From positions 62,001-126,000 of the forward strand of contig NZ_JAKZFD010000008.1 in the NCBI RefSeq assembly GCF_022549225.1: 64,000 bases of DNA, read 5' to 3'. Positions 9,155 to 18,256 of the stretch are shown here, piece after piece; the first letter of the stretch is position 1, and each line of letters starts with the position of its first letter. This DNA comes from Pelomonas sp. CA6. Lineage in GTDB: Bacteria; Pseudomonadota; Gammaproteobacteria; Burkholderiales; Burkholderiaceae_C. The position numbers were made by a program, and so were the translations under genes. The notes beneath the pieces were generated by a model. The model saw nothing but the letters and a program-made list of their open reading frames with translations, was not told the DNA's origin and did no database searches.

Positions 9155-9714
9155 ACGCGCCCGGCAGCCCTCGCCCCGACGACGCACAGGTCCTGGCCGA
9201 CACCCGCGACTGGGTGGAGAAGGCCGTGATCGGCCTCAACCTCTGCCCCTTCGCGAAAAGCGTCGAGGTGCATGGCCGGTTACGCTATGTGGTCAGCGCG
9301 GCCACGACCCCCGAAGCGCTGCTGCAGGAGCTGGCGCGCGAACTGCTGCTGCTGCGCCGCAGCGACCCCGAGGAGACCGAGACCACGCTGCTGATCCATC
9401 CTGGCGTGCTGACCGACTTCCTGGACTTCAACGACTTCCTCGATGCCGCCGACGCGCTGGTGGAAGACCTGGAGCTGGACGGCGAGATGCAGGTGGCCAG
9501 CTTCCACCCCGACTACCAGTTCGACGGCAGCGGCGCGGACGACATCGAGAACTACAGCAACCGCTCGCCCTACCCCACGCTGCACCTGCTGCGCGAGGAC
9601 AGCATCGCGCGCGCGGTGGAGACCATGCCCGACACCGACGCCATCTACGAGACCAACATGGAGACCCTGCGCCGCATCGGCCTGCAGGGCTGGCGCGCGC
9701 TGGGTCTGAAGTAA
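9151..9714 (+). CDS. DUF1415 family protein
   Basis: Conserved proteobacterial protein of unknown function, 187 residues. Recognisable by DWVEKAVIGLNLCPFAKSV near the N-terminus and FHPDYQFDG and NRSPYPTLHLLRE in the second half. The ATG at 9151 overlaps the preceding TGA by four bases (ATGA), which selects this start over an upstream in-frame ATG at 9103. The conserved Cys and His residues could be functional, but no activity is assigned to the family. Confidence 0.9.
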   Translation: MNAPGSPRPDDAQVLADTRDWVEKAVIGLNLCPFAKSVEVHGRLRYVVSAATTPEALLQELARELLLLRRSDPEETETTLLIHPGVLTDFLDFNDFLDAADALVEDLELDGEMQVASFHPDYQFDGSGADDIENYSNRSPYPTLHLLREDSIARAVETMPDTDAIYETNMETLRRIGLQGWRALGLK

Positions 9715-9864
9715 AGCCAGGTCCGAGGCGGCGGGTCCTGGACGCGGCGGCGGCATGGTGCCGCACGCGGTGTCCGGCCTAGCATAGATGGGCTTGGGCG
9801 GGGTCAAGCAGGTTTAGCCCAACTCTGTTAACTTGCGCGCCCACAGAACAACGAGGAGCCGGAC

Positions 9865-11379
9865 TTGAGTGCATGGATGGAGCGACTGAGCGCATTGGAC
9901 GCGGCGCGCCTGACCGGCATGCGTCGCGGCGTGGAGAAGGAAAGCCTGCGCGCCACGGCGCAGGCCAGCCTGGCCCTGACGCCGCATCCGGCCTGCCTGG
10001 GCTCGGCCCTGACCCATCCCGCGGTGACCACGGACTTCAGCGAATCGCAGCTGGAGCTGATCACCGGCGTGCATGCGTCGGCCGACGACTGCGTGCGCGA
10101 GCTGACCGAGCTGCACCAGGGGGTCTACCGATGTCTGGGGCCGGAGTTGATGTGGGTGTCCAGCATGCCCTGCGCGCTGCCCACCGACGAGACCATCCCG
10201 CTGGGCCGCTATGGCAGCTCCAACATCGGCCGCGCCAAGAGCGTCTACCGCATGGGCCTGGGCCATCGCTACGGCCGGCGCATGCAGACCATCTCGGGCA
10301 TTCACTACAACTGGTCGCTGCCCGGCCTGGGCAATGACGACTACTTCGCGCTGATCCGCAACTTCCGTCGCCACTCCTTCCTGCTGCTGACCCTGTTCGG
10401 CGCCTCGCCGGCCCTGTGCAGCAGCTTCGTCCAGGGCCGCGAGCACGAGCTGCAGCCGCTGGGCAGCAGCCTGCACATGCCCTACGGCACCTCGCTGCGC
10501 ATGGGCCGGCTGGGCTACCAGAGCGACGCGCAGTCCAGCCTGGCGGTCAGCTACAACGGCCTGGAGGGCTATGCCGCGTCGCTGCAGGAGGCGCTCACCC
10601 GCCCCTATCCGGCCTACGAGGCCATCGGCGTGCGCAACCCCGGCGGCGAATACAACCAGCTCTCCACCACGCTGCTGCAGATCGAGAACGAGTTCTACGG
10701 CACCATCCGGCCCAAGCGCACCATCCGCTCGGGCGAGCGCCCGCTGCACGCGCTGCGCGAGCGCGGCGTCGAGTACGTCGAGGTCCGCTGCATGGACCTG
10801 GATCCCTTCGAGCCAGTGGGCATCAGCGCGTCGACGATGCGCTTCCTGGACCTCTTCCTGCTGCACTGCTGGCTGAGCGACAGCCCGCCCGACAGCCCGC
10901 AGGAGATCGCCGCGCTGGCGCGCAACCAGCAGCGCACCGCCGCCGCCGGCCGCGAGCCGGGGTTGATGCTGGAGCGCCAGGGCGGCGAGCAAAGCCTGCG
11001 CGACTGGGGCCTGGAACTGCTGGCGCAGATCCAGCCCATCGCCGCACGGGTGGACGCGCTGCTGGGCGGCAGTGCCTACACGCAAGCCCTGACCCTGGCC
11101 CGGCAGCGCTGGGACGATCCGGCGCAGCTGCCGTCGGCCCGCGTGCTGCAGGCCATGCGCGAGAAGCACGACAACTCTCACCTGGCCTTCGTGCTGGCGC
11201 AATCGCAGCAGGCCCGCGACACCGTGCTGGCGCAGCCCCTGCCCGAGGGATTGATGGCGCGCTTTGCGCAGGCCGCCGCAGACTCCGTCGACGCGCAAAA
11301 GCGCATCGAAGCCGCGGACCGCCTGGACTTCGAGGCCTTCCGCCAGGACTACGTCTCCCCCGCCCAGCTGCGGGTTTGA
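9865..11379 (+). CDS. gshA: Glutamate-cysteine ligase
   Basis: First enzyme of glutathione synthesis: ATP-dependent joining of glutamate and cysteine. It is the gamma/beta-proteobacterial GshA type, with GVEKESLR at the N-terminus, FSESQLELITG, and QTISGIHYNWSLP in the catalytic domain; 504 residues is typical. Translation probably begins at TTG 9865, with GAGGAG about 6 bases upstream; ATG 9877 is the alternative. No gshB is nearby. The flavoprotein-FolB fusion starts 63 bases downstream. Confidence 0.95.
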   Translation: MSAWMERLSALDAARLTGMRRGVEKESLRATAQASLALTPHPACLGSALTHPAVTTDFSESQLELITGVHASADDCVRELTELHQGVYRCLGPELMWVSSMPCALPTDETIPLGRYGSSNIGRAKSVYRMGLGHRYGRRMQTISGIHYNWSLPGLGNDDYFALIRNFRRHSFLLLTLFGASPALCSSFVQGREHELQPLGSSLHMPYGTSLRMGRLGYQSDAQSSLAVSYNGLEGYAASLQEALTRPYPAYEAIGVRNPGGEYNQLSTTLLQIENEFYGTIRPKRTIRSGERPLHALRERGVEYVEVRCMDLDPFEPVGISASTMRFLDLFLLHCWLSDSPPDSPQEIAALARNQQRTAAAGREPGLMLERQGGEQSLRDWGLELLAQIQPIAARVDALLGGSAYTQALTLARQRWDDPAQLPSARVLQAMREKHDNSHLAFVLAQSQQARDTVLAQPLPEGLMARFAQAAADSVDAQKRIEAADRLDFEAFRQDYVSPAQLRV

Positions 11380-11406
11380 GCGGCGCGAGACGGGTGCTGG
11401 GATAAT
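11376..11406 (+). promoter_or_regulatory. Possible sigma-70 promoter before the flavoprotein-FolB gene
   Basis: GATAAT at 11401-11406 is a good -10 hexamer. TTGAGC at 11376 could be a -35 but the 19-base spacing is long and it overlaps the end of gshA. A start about 7 bases downstream of the -10 would leave a leader of roughly 30 bases before ATG 11443. Confidence 0.4.
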
Positions 11407-11442
11407 TGCGGGTTCGCGCGCGAGCGCCTTCCCGCCTCACCC

Positions 11443-12798
11443 ATGTCCGACCTCACCCCGGCGCCCCTGCCCGCCGACGTCGATCTCGCCATCCTTGGCG
11501 CCGGCCCGGCCGGCTGCAGCGCCGCGTCCTGGCTGGCCCAGCTGGGCCACCGCGTCGCGTTGATCGAGCGCGGCGACCAGCCCTGTGCCGCGCTGCAGTC
11601 GCTGCGCTTCCCGCAGCACTGGGTGCTGGGCGAGCCGGGCGAGAGCCTGGCCGCGCTGGGGCAACGCTATGCGGCGCAGGTGCGCGGCCAGACCGGCGTG
11701 CATCTCGTCGTGGGCCAGCAGGCCGTGCAGCTGGACTGGCTTTCGGGCGAGGGCTGGCAGCTGCGGCTGGACGACGGACGCCTGCTGCGCTGCCGCGCGC
11801 TGATGCTGGCCACCGGGCTGCGCCCGCTGCTGCCAGGCAGCCTCTACCCACGCCCGGCGCAGGCGCGCGTGCTGGACTCCATCGCACTGGCCACCCAGCG
11901 CAGCCAGCTGCCGCGCGGCCGCACGCTGCTGCTGGGCGCCGGCGACAACGCGGCCGAGAACGCGCTCTTCCTGCACGAGCAGGGCCACCAGGTGACGCTG
12001 TGGTCGCGCGGCGACTGGCGCGCACAGCAGGCGCTGGTGGAGCGCATCCACGCGCTCGCGCCGGCGATCGCGCTGCGCCTGCACACGCCGGTGCCGACCC
12101 AGGTGGTGGCCGACGCGCAGGGGGTCAGCGTGCATTCGTCCAGCCATGGCCACGAGCGCTTCGACCATGTGGCCGTGCTGCTGGGCTTCGAACCCGAGCC
12201 GTCCGCCTGGCTGCTGGTCGGCGACGCGCTGCAGCGCGCCGGCATCAGCGCGCCGTCGCAGCCGCTGCGCGACGAAGCCCGCTTCGCGCAGCTGGGGCTG
12301 TTCGTCGCCGGTGATGCCAGCGCGCGCCAGCACCCTTGCGTGCAGACCGCGCTGGGCGATGGCGTCGTGGCTGCCAAGCGGGTGCAGGAATGGCTGCAGC
12401 CGCCGCGCGAGAACCAGGCACCGCCGGCCCTGCGCCGCAACAACCGCCAGGTCATTCACATCAGCGGGCTGCGCTTCGGCGCCAACCTGGGCCTGCTGGA
12501 TTTCGAGCGCGAAGGCCCGCAGCCCATCCAGGTCGACGCCGAGATCAACCTGGGCGCGCAGATGATCGTCTCGCGCGACGCCGACATCGGCCACGTGCTG
12601 GATTACCGCCGCATCCGCAGCATCATCATCGAGGAATGCACGGCCGAGCACACCGACCTGCTGGAGGCCATGCTGGGCAAGCTCTGCACGCGGCTGATGA
12701 AGCTGGCCGGCGTGGTGGGCGTGCGCATCAAGGTCACCAAGCTGGAGATCTTCCCCGACTGCCAGGTCGCCATCAGCGCCGAATGCGGGCAGTGGTAG
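11443..12798 (+). CDS. Fusion of NAD(P)/FAD-dependent oxidoreductase and dihydroneopterin aldolase (FolB)
   Basis: Residues about 8-320 form a thioredoxin-reductase-like flavoprotein: dinucleotide-binding [18 protein letters not shown] at the N-terminus, [10 protein letters not shown], a second GxGxxA site [15 protein letters not shown], and the FAD-closing [20 protein letters not shown]. No redox-active CxxC is seen. Residues about 335-451 are a full-length FolB domain beginning [14 protein letters not shown], with [23 protein letters not shown] and a C-terminal [15 protein letters not shown]. FolB converts dihydroneopterin to 6-hydroxymethyldihydropterin in folate synthesis. ttcA follows 47 bases later. 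No stop or ribosome binding site separates the domains, so one polypeptide is expected. Confidence 0.85.
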   Translation: MSDLTPAPLPADVDLAILGAGPAGCSAASWLAQLGHRVALIERGDQPCAALQSLRFPQHWVLGEPGESLAALGQRYAAQVRGQTGVHLVVGQQAVQLDWLSGEGWQLRLDDGRLLRCRALMLATGLRPLLPGSLYPRPAQARVLDSIALATQRSQLPRGRTLLLGAGDNAAENALFLHEQGHQVTLWSRGDWRAQQALVERIHALAPAIALRLHTPVPTQVVADAQGVSVHSSSHGHERFDHVAVLLGFEPEPSAWLLVGDALQRAGISAPSQPLRDEARFAQLGLFVAGDASARQHPCVQTALGDGVVAAKRVQEWLQPPRENQAPPALRRNNRQVIHISGLRFGANLGLLDFEREGPQPIQVDAEINLGAQMIVSRDADIGHVLDYRRIRSIIIEECTAEHTDLLEAMLGKLCTRLMKLAGVVGVRIKVTKLEIFPDCQVAISAECGQW

Positions 12799-12845
12799 CC
12801 GTGCCCTGCCCCGCCCCGTCCGAACACCGAAACCCATCGACCACC

Positions 12846-13778
12846 ATGACCGAGACCGCCACCCGCCCCGAGCTCGACGCCGAACGCCTCGCCGCCGAGA
12901 AGAAGCACGCGCACGAGATGAACAAGCTCTCCAAGCGCCTGCACCGCCTGGTGGGCCAGGCCATCGCCGACTTCAACATGATCGAGGACGGCGACAAGGT
13001 CATGGTCTGCCTGTCCGGCGGCAAGGACAGCTATTCGCTGCTGGACATCCTGATCAACCTGCGCCAGCGCGCGCCGATACGCTTTGACATCGTCGCGGTG
13101 AACCTGGATCAGAAGCAGCCCGGCTTCCCCGAGGAGGTGCTGCCCACCTATCTGCGCAGCATCGGCGTGGACTTCCACATCGAGAACCAGGACACCTACT
13201 CCATCGTCAAGAAGCTGGTGCCCGAGGGCAAGACCACCTGCAGCCTGTGCTCGCGCCTGCGCCGGGGCATCCTCTACCGCGTCGCCAAGGAACTGGGCGC
13301 GACCAAGATCGCGCTGGGCCACCACCGCGACGACATCGTCACCACGCTGATGCTGAACATGTTCTTCGGCAGCCGCATGAAGGGCATGCCGCCCAAGCTG
13401 GTCAGCGACGACGGCCAGAACGTGGTGATACGTCCGCTGGCCTATGTGCGCGAGTCCGACCTGGTGCGCTGGTCCGAGCACCGCCAGTTCCCCATCATCC
13501 CCTGCAACCTCTGCGGCAGCCAGGAGAACCTGCAGCGCGCCTCGGTCAAGGCCATGCTGCAGGACTGGGACAAGAAGTTCCCCGGCCGCGTGGACAACAT
13601 GTTCACCGCGATGGGCAACATCGTGACCTCGCACATGATGGACCGCAAGCTCTTCCCCTTCGAGACCATCAAGGCCACCGGCAGCCCGGTCGCCGGCGGC
13701 GACATCGCCTTCGACGAGGAAGAACACTGCGGCGAACCGCCGAGCGCGGTGATCCGGCTGATGCCCGACGAGGCTTGA
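12846..13778 (+). CDS. ttcA: tRNA 2-thiocytidine(32) synthetase
   Basis: Thiolates cytidine 32 in certain tRNAs, using ATP and an iron-sulfur cluster. The PP-loop SGGKDS is at about residue 57. The two cluster-binding CxxC motifs are CSLC and CNLC, with [18 protein letters not shown] between them. The 310-residue length is normal. ATG 12846 starts [13 protein letters not shown]. Its position just after a FolB-containing gene is common in Burkholderiales as far as I recall. Confidence 0.95.
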   Translation: MTETATRPELDAERLAAEKKHAHEMNKLSKRLHRLVGQAIADFNMIEDGDKVMVCLSGGKDSYSLLDILINLRQRAPIRFDIVAVNLDQKQPGFPEEVLPTYLRSIGVDFHIENQDTYSIVKKLVPEGKTTCSLCSRLRRGILYRVAKELGATKIALGHHRDDIVTTLMLNMFFGSRMKGMPPKLVSDDGQNVVIRPLAYVRESDLVRWSEHRQFPIIPCNLCGSQENLQRASVKAMLQDWDKKFPGRVDNMFTAMGNIVTSHMMDRKLFPFETIKATGSPVAGGDIAFDEEEHCGEPPSAVIRLMPDEA

Positions 13779-13880
13779 CCGCGCCTTTACAGACGCGATA
13801 CGCACGGATCACAGACGGCCGCCTGGTTTGGTCGCAAAATCGACGGCAATCGTCGTTCTACTTGCGACTAGGAGGCAATC

Positions 13881-14525
13881 ATGATCAACCGACGTCTGGT
13901 CCTGGGCGGCCTGACCGCCGGCGTCGCTGTGCTGACGCTGTCGGCCTGCAGCGGCATCAACACCGTCAGCGCCGACGCGCAGAGCTTTGGCAGCTGGCCC
14001 GCCGGCCGCGAACCGGGCAGCTACGCCTTCGAGCGCCTGCCCTCGCAGCAGCAGAATGACCGGCTGCAGACCGAGCTGGAAGCGCAGGCGCGCATCGCGC
14101 TGGAGAAGGCCGGCTTCAAGCCCGCGGCCGACACCAAGAGCGCCGACGTGCTGGTCTCCATCGGCGTGCGCGTCAGCCGTGCCGACCGCGCGCCCTGGGA
14201 CGACCCGCTGTGGTGGCGCTGGAACGGCAGCTACTACCACTGGCGCTATGGCCCCTGGCGCCCGTACTACAGCCGCCTGGGCTATGCCTACCCGATGGAC
14301 CCGATGATGGAGCGCCGCTACGACCGCGAGGTGGCGCTGCTGCTGCGCGACCGCAAGAGCAGCGAGCCGCTGTACGAGGCCCGCGCCAGCAATGACGGCA
14401 TGACCCAGGGCGACCTGAGCCTGGCCGGCGCGCTGTTCGAAGCCGCGCTGGCGGACTTCCCGCAGACCCGCCCCGAGCCGCACCGCGTCTCGGTCATGCT
14501 GGGCCAGCCCGCCCCCGGCAAGTAA
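13881..14525 (+). CDS. DUF4136 domain lipoprotein
   Basis: Predicted outer-membrane or periplasmic lipoprotein of 214 residues. The leader RRLVLGGLTAGVAVLTLSAC carries a lipobox (LSAC) with Cys near residue 26. The following domain, with YAFERLPSQQQ and a long amphipathic stretch LQTELEAQARIALEKAGF, matches DUF4136. A Trp/Tyr-rich loop at about 110-140 (WWRWNGSYYHWRYGPW) is distinctive. AGGAGG lies 6 bases before the ATG. Function unknown. Confidence 0.85.
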   Translation: MINRRLVLGGLTAGVAVLTLSACSGINTVSADAQSFGSWPAGREPGSYAFERLPSQQQNDRLQTELEAQARIALEKAGFKPAADTKSADVLVSIGVRVSRADRAPWDDPLWWRWNGSYYHWRYGPWRPYYSRLGYAYPMDPMMERRYDREVALLLRDRKSSEPLYEARASNDGMTQGDLSLAGALFEAALADFPQTRPEPHRVSVMLGQPAPGK

Positions 14526-14533
14526 GCGCCCCC

Positions 14534-14550
14534 GGCCCGGATTCCGGGCC
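14534..14550 (+). terminator. Hairpin after the DUF4136 gene
   Basis: GGCCCGG and CCGGGCC form a perfect 7-bp stem around a 3-base loop, 9 bases past the stop. It is not followed by a T-run, so it is a weak terminator candidate on its own; the larger hairpin at 14565-14611 may do the job. Confidence 0.4.
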
Positions 14551-14559
14551 CAGGCCCGC

Positions 14560-14565
14560 GATAAT
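14560..14565 (+). promoter_or_regulatory. Candidate -10 element for glmU
   Basis: GATAAT lies 48 bases before the glmU ATG. No convincing -35 is visible at the normal distance. If real, transcription would start near 14572, inside the left arm of the following hairpin. Confidence 0.4.
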
Positions 14566-14611
14566 CGCGATTCCCTCCGGAAGTCCGGAGTCCAGGGAGT
14601 CGCGATTTTTC
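14565..14611 (+). terminator. Stem-loop with T-run abutting the glmU start codon
   Basis: TCGCGA at 14565-14570 pairs with TCGCGA at 14600-14605, CCCT with AGGG just inside, and CCGG with CCGG around an AAGT loop. A run of five T follows, and the glmU ATG begins at 14613. It looks like an intrinsic terminator for the upstream gene, but it occupies the place where a ribosome binding site would be expected. Confidence 0.5.
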
Positions 14612-14612
14612 T

Positions 14613-15998
14613 ATGGCACTGAACATCGTCATCATGGCTGCGGGCAAGGGCACCCGCATGAAGTCGGCCCTGCCCAAGGTGCTGCACAAGCTCGCCGGGC
14701 GCTCGCTGCTGCAGCATGTGCTGGACTGCACCGCGCCGCTGCAGGCCGCCCAGCGCATCGTCATCACCGGCCACGGTGCCGAGCAGGTCGAAGCCGCCAC
14801 CGCGGCATCCGGCGCCCGCTTCGTGCGCCAGATGCCGCAGCTGGGCACCGGCCATGCGATCCAGCAGACCGTGCCGGTGCTGCCCGATGACGGCACGACG
14901 CTGATCCTCAACGGCGACGTGCCGCTGATCCGCAGCGAGACCGCGCGCCGCCTGGCCGAGGCCTGCTCCGACCGCGCGCTGGTGCTGCTGACGATTGACC
15001 TCGCCGACCCGACCGGCTACGGCCGCATCGTGCGCGAGGGCGGCCGCGCCGACGGCGCGGTGCAGGCCATCGTCGAGCACAAGGACGCCACGCCCGAGCA
15101 GCGCCTGCTGCGCGAGGGCTATACCGGCATGATGGCCGCGCCCACCGCGCTGCTCAAGCGCTGGGTGATGGCCCTGTCCAACAACAATGCCCAGGGCGAG
15201 TACTACCTGACCGATATCGTCGCGATGGCAGTGGCGGAGGGCGTGCCGGTGCTGGGCCTGAAGGCCGCCGACGAGACCGAGGTGCTGGGCGTCAACAGCC
15301 CGCTGCAGCTGGCCGACCTGGAGCGCCGCTACCAGCGCCGCCAGGCCGAGACCCTGATGGAAGCCGGCGTGCGCCTGGCCGACCCGGCGCGCTTCGACCT
15401 GCGCGGCGAGCTGGTCTGCGGCCAGGACGTCGAGATCGACATCAACAGCCTCTTCGAAGGCCGTGTGGAGCTGGGCGATGGCGTGCGCATCGGCGCCAAC
15501 TGCGTGATCCGCAACGCCCGTATCGCGGCCGGCGCGCGCATCCACGAATTCACCCACATCGACGGCGAATCGGCCGGCGTGAGCATTGGCGAAGGCGCGC
15601 TGATCGGCCCGTTCGCGCGGCTGCGACCCGGGGCGCAGCTGGGCGCCGAGGTTCACATCGGCAACTTCGTCGAGGTGAAGAACTCGCAGCTCGGGCGCGG
15701 CGCCAAGGCCAACCACCTGGCCTACCTGGGCGACGCCACGGTGGGCGAGCGCGTCAACTACGGCGCCGGCTCCATCACCGCGAACTATGACGGCGCCAAC
15801 AAGCACCGCACCACGATAGGCGACGACGTGCACGTGGGTTCCAACTGCGTGCTGGTGGCCCCGGTCACGCTGGGCAATGGTGCCACCGTGGGAGGCGGCT
15901 CCACCATCACCCGCGACGTGGGTGCCGGCGAGCTGGCCGTGGCGCGCGGCCGACAAACCGCGGTCGCCGGCTGGAAGCGGCCGCAGAAAAAGCGCTGA
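14613..15998 (+). CDS. glmU: Bifunctional UDP-N-acetylglucosamine pyrophosphorylase/glucosamine-1-phosphate N-acetyltransferase
   Basis: Makes UDP-GlcNAc for peptidoglycan and lipopolysaccharide. The N-terminal uridyltransferase (about residues 1-230) has the nucleotide-binding AAGKGTRMKSALPKVLHKLAG and LNGDVPLI. The C-terminal left-handed beta-helix acetyltransferase (about 255-461) has GVSIGEGALIGPFARLRPG, EVKNSQLGRGAKANHLAYLG and GAGSITANYDGANKHRT. The 461 residues match the enzyme. ATG 14613 starts MALNIVIMAAG. No ribosome binding site is visible upstream because a hairpin with T-run ends there. Confidence 0.97.
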   Translation: MALNIVIMAAGKGTRMKSALPKVLHKLAGRSLLQHVLDCTAPLQAAQRIVITGHGAEQVEAATAASGARFVRQMPQLGTGHAIQQTVPVLPDDGTTLILNGDVPLIRSETARRLAEACSDRALVLLTIDLADPTGYGRIVREGGRADGAVQAIVEHKDATPEQRLLREGYTGMMAAPTALLKRWVMALSNNNAQGEYYLTDIVAMAVAEGVPVLGLKAADETEVLGVNSPLQLADLERRYQRRQAETLMEAGVRLADPARFDLRGELVCGQDVEIDINSLFEGRVELGDGVRIGANCVIRNARIAAGARIHEFTHIDGESAGVSIGEGALIGPFARLRPGAQLGAEVHIGNFVEVKNSQLGRGAKANHLAYLGDATVGERVNYGAGSITANYDGANKHRTTIGDDVHVGSNCVLVAPVTLGNGATVGGGSTITRDVGAGELAVARGRQTAVAGWKRPQKKR

Positions 15999-16128
15999 AA
16001 TCCGGACAGATCGCCGATACTGGATTTCGTGTGACGTATGCACGCGCGCCGCGCGGCCTGCCGGCCTTCCCCCTGATTCACGGGAAGCCAAAGGCCGGGC
16101 GGCCGTCTAGCATTCGCACGAACAAGCC

Positions 16129-16584
16129 ATGAACGCCGCCCACCTCGACTCCGACATCCCCGCCCAGCCGGCCGACGACGCCAGCCAGGCGGCGTCGCGA
16201 CCTGAGCTGCAGTCCCTGTTCGAACACGAACAACAGCAGGACCAGGCCGACCAGGCACGCACGCTGGAGCAGATGGCCTTGTTCCATGCCCGCTGCGACC
16301 AGGCGGCCGAGGCCTGCTGGTATCTGTGTCGCAGCCTGGGCCTGGCGCGCCAGCAGGAACCGGGAGAACCGGGGCTGGAACTGCTGTTCCAACTGCTGGG
16401 CGCGCTGTCCGACCTGCCCGCCGAGGTCTGCGCCGCGCCGCTGCCCGAAGGCCCCGGCGACGGGCTGGGCATCGCCGAGCTGTGCCATCAGCTCGAAGCC
16501 GCGCGCGCGCTGACCCAGGACGCCTGGGACGAAGCGCCCGCCGCTCACGCACCGCCCACGGCACCGGCGCTGGCGCTGCACTGA
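16129..16584 (+). CDS. Hypothetical protein
   Basis: I do not recognise this 151-residue acidic, Ala/Glu/Gln-rich, mostly helical soluble protein. The segment LEQMALFHARCDQAAEACWYLCRSLGLARQ resembles a single TPR-like helix pair, but no repeat is clear. No leader or membrane segment. It sits alone between glmU and a START-like protein gene. Codon usage looks native. Confidence 0.6.
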   Translation: MNAAHLDSDIPAQPADDASQAASRPELQSLFEHEQQQDQADQARTLEQMALFHARCDQAAEACWYLCRSLGLARQQEPGEPGLELLFQLLGALSDLPAEVCAAPLPEGPGDGLGIAELCHQLEAARALTQDAWDEAPAAHAPPTAPALALH

Positions 16585-16696
16585 GCCCTTCATTTCCGTC
16601 GTCGCTGGACGCCCGCCGAGGCGCTTCAGGTTTGTGCGCATTGCCCAAGCCCCGGGCCTGGGCGCATGCTGCAGCCTCTGCCTACGGGAGTCCGCG

Positions 16697-17227
16697 ATGA
16701 GGCTGCTGAAACGTGTGCTTCTGGTGTTCGTGCTGCTGCTGGGCCTGCTGCTGCTCGGCGGGCTGGCGATGCCATCCAAGTTCCGCGTGGTCCGCGAGGT
16801 GCAGATCGGCGCCAGTGCCGACAAGGTCTATGCGCTGATCGCCAGCCCGCGCCAATGGGCGGGCTGGTCGGTCTGGCACCAACGCGACCCGGCCATGATG
16901 ATCGACTACAGCGGCCCGGAATCCGGCGTCGGTGCCAGCTGGGCCTGGCGCAGCCAGAGCGAAGGCGACGGCCGCATGCGCTTCACCGCCGCCGAGCCCG
17001 GTCGACGGCTGGGCTACGAGTTGTTCTTCCCCGATTTCGGCACCAGCTCGCAGGGCGAATTCGTGCTGGAGCCCACGGCCGGCGGCACGCGGGTGGTCTG
17101 GCGCATGGATGGCGACATGGGCCGCAACCCGCTCTACCACTGGATGGCCTTGTTCGCCGACCGCATGGTGGGCCAGGACTTCGAGGCGGGACTAAATGGG
17201 CTCAAGCGCCTGGCCGAAAAGCCCTGA
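16697..17227 (+). CDS. SRPBCC (START-like) family protein with N-terminal membrane anchor
   Basis: The 176-residue protein has one N-terminal hydrophobic helix (LLVFVLLLGLLLLGGLAM) followed by a SRPBCC ligand-binding fold. Landmarks are VVREVQIGASADKVYALIASP, the PRQWAGWSVW loop, and a C-terminal helix with FEAGLNGLKRLAE. This fold usually binds a hydrophobic ligand, here on the periplasmic side or as a signal-anchored protein. ATG 16697 is preceded by GGGAG; an upstream in-frame ATG at 16634 lacks a leader. Ligand unknown. Confidence 0.82.
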   Translation: MRLLKRVLLVFVLLLGLLLLGGLAMPSKFRVVREVQIGASADKVYALIASPRQWAGWSVWHQRDPAMMIDYSGPESGVGASWAWRSQSEGDGRMRFTAAEPGRRLGYELFFPDFGTSSQGEFVLEPTAGGTRVVWRMDGDMGRNPLYHWMALFADRMVGQDFEAGLNGLKRLAEKP

Positions 17228-17266
17228 GTCCTGGCGGGCTGGGCAGCGGCACGGAACGCCACACGC

Positions 17267-18124
17267 TCAGGCCGCCGCCGTTCCCCGGTTGCGCTCGTAA
17301 CCGGCGATCAGGCGGCTGACGCGAGAGACCGACAGGCCCAGCTCCTGCGCCAACGCGCTCATCGTGAGCCCGCCCTCGGTATGGGCGCGGTACAGCGCCA
17401 GTTCGCGCTGCCCCTGGCACTCGCGCAGCCAATCGCGCCAGGGCCGGGGCCGCATCGGCGCGGCGGCACGCCGGCGCGACGGCGTGCCGCCGCGCACACG
17501 GGCCACAAAGGCCTCATCACCCAGATAGACCTGCTGGCGCAGGTGTTGCCAGATGTCCAGGCCCGGCTCGGCCTGCACCAGGCGGCGGTAGCGCTGCGCA
17601 GCGCGGCGACGCTCGGCGGCGCTGCGCGGCGGGCCCTCGTTGATGAAGCTCCACAGCCCCTCCACGTCCAGCCACTCCGGGGCGGGGCTCAGTCCCGCAT
17701 GGGCGGCATAGCTGCTCCAGGGCCAGTCCTCGGGTGAACGCGCCAGGCCGGCGCGCACGCCGCCCAGGTCCACATAGCGGCAGACGTCCAGCAGCAGCTG
17801 CAGGCGATCCACCATCACGGCGCGAAATCGCCCATGGAAGAGGTGTCCGCCACGGCCGCGGCGGCGGTTGCAGGCCTGGGTGTAGACGCCGTTGAGATGG
17901 CGCATCAGCCGCGAGAGATTGGCCTGGCGCGTGAAGACCAGCAGCTCGTAATGGTCGCGCGCGAGCGCATAGGCCAGCACCTGGGCGTCGAAGCGCTGCA
18001 TGGCCTGCGCCAGCAGTTCCAGGAAGGTGGCGCGATCGGTGTCGTCGGCGAAGACCGGCGGCCCGCCATGCGAGCTCACGTGGTAGACGGCGCCCGGAAT
18101 TTCGATGCGGAGGGGTCTGGCCAT
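17267..18124 (-). CDS. REP-associated tyrosine transposase (RAYT) with degenerate HUH motif
   Basis: Y1-type transposase-like protein of the RAYT group, 285 residues. It has the family opening ARPLRIEIPGAVYHVSSHGG, the NLSRLMRHLNGVYTQACNRR and GHLFHGRFRAVMV segments, and the catalytic Tyr in RYVDLGGVRAGLA. The metal-binding HUH motif, usually NHYHLL in this group, reads DHYELL here, so the second His is Glu. The C-terminal 60 residues contain a helix-turn-helix (MSALAQELGLSVSRVSRLI). A REP-like hairpin lies about 70 bases upstream. Such proteins process REP sequences; this copy may be catalytically impaired. Confidence 0.85.
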   Translation of the reverse strand: MARPLRIEIPGAVYHVSSHGGPPVFADDTDRATFLELLAQAMQRFDAQVLAYALARDHYELLVFTRQANLSRLMRHLNGVYTQACNRRRGRGGHLFHGRFRAVMVDRLQLLLDVCRYVDLGGVRAGLARSPEDWPWSSYAAHAGLSPAPEWLDVEGLWSFINEGPPRSAAERRRAAQRYRRLVQAEPGLDIWQHLRQQVYLGDEAFVARVRGGTPSRRRAAAPMRPRPWRDWLRECQGQRELALYRAHTEGGLTMSALAQELGLSVSRVSRLIAGYERNRGTAAA

Positions 18125-18167
18125 GCAAGCAAGTTAGGCCACCCCTGTCCAAAAAACAAGCGCCCAG

Positions 18168-18225
18168 GCAAGAACTGACCCCCGGAGCGGCGACCCTGTC
18201 CCCGCACTCGGGGGACAGGTCTTGC
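18168..18225. repeat. REP-like inverted repeat beside the RAYT gene
   Basis: GCAAGAACTGACCCCC at 18168-18183 is mirrored by GGGGGACAGGTCTTGC at 18210-18225 (14 of 16 complementary). Inside it, CCTGTCCCC (18195-18203) and GGGGACAGG (18211-18219) form a perfect 9-bp stem with a 7-base loop. Location directly upstream of a RAYT gene and recurrence of the GGTCAGGTCTTGC core elsewhere in the window support a REP/BIME-type element. Confidence 0.7.
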
Positions 18226-18256
18226 CCGACGGCGCGTCAGCGCCGCCACGGCAGGG

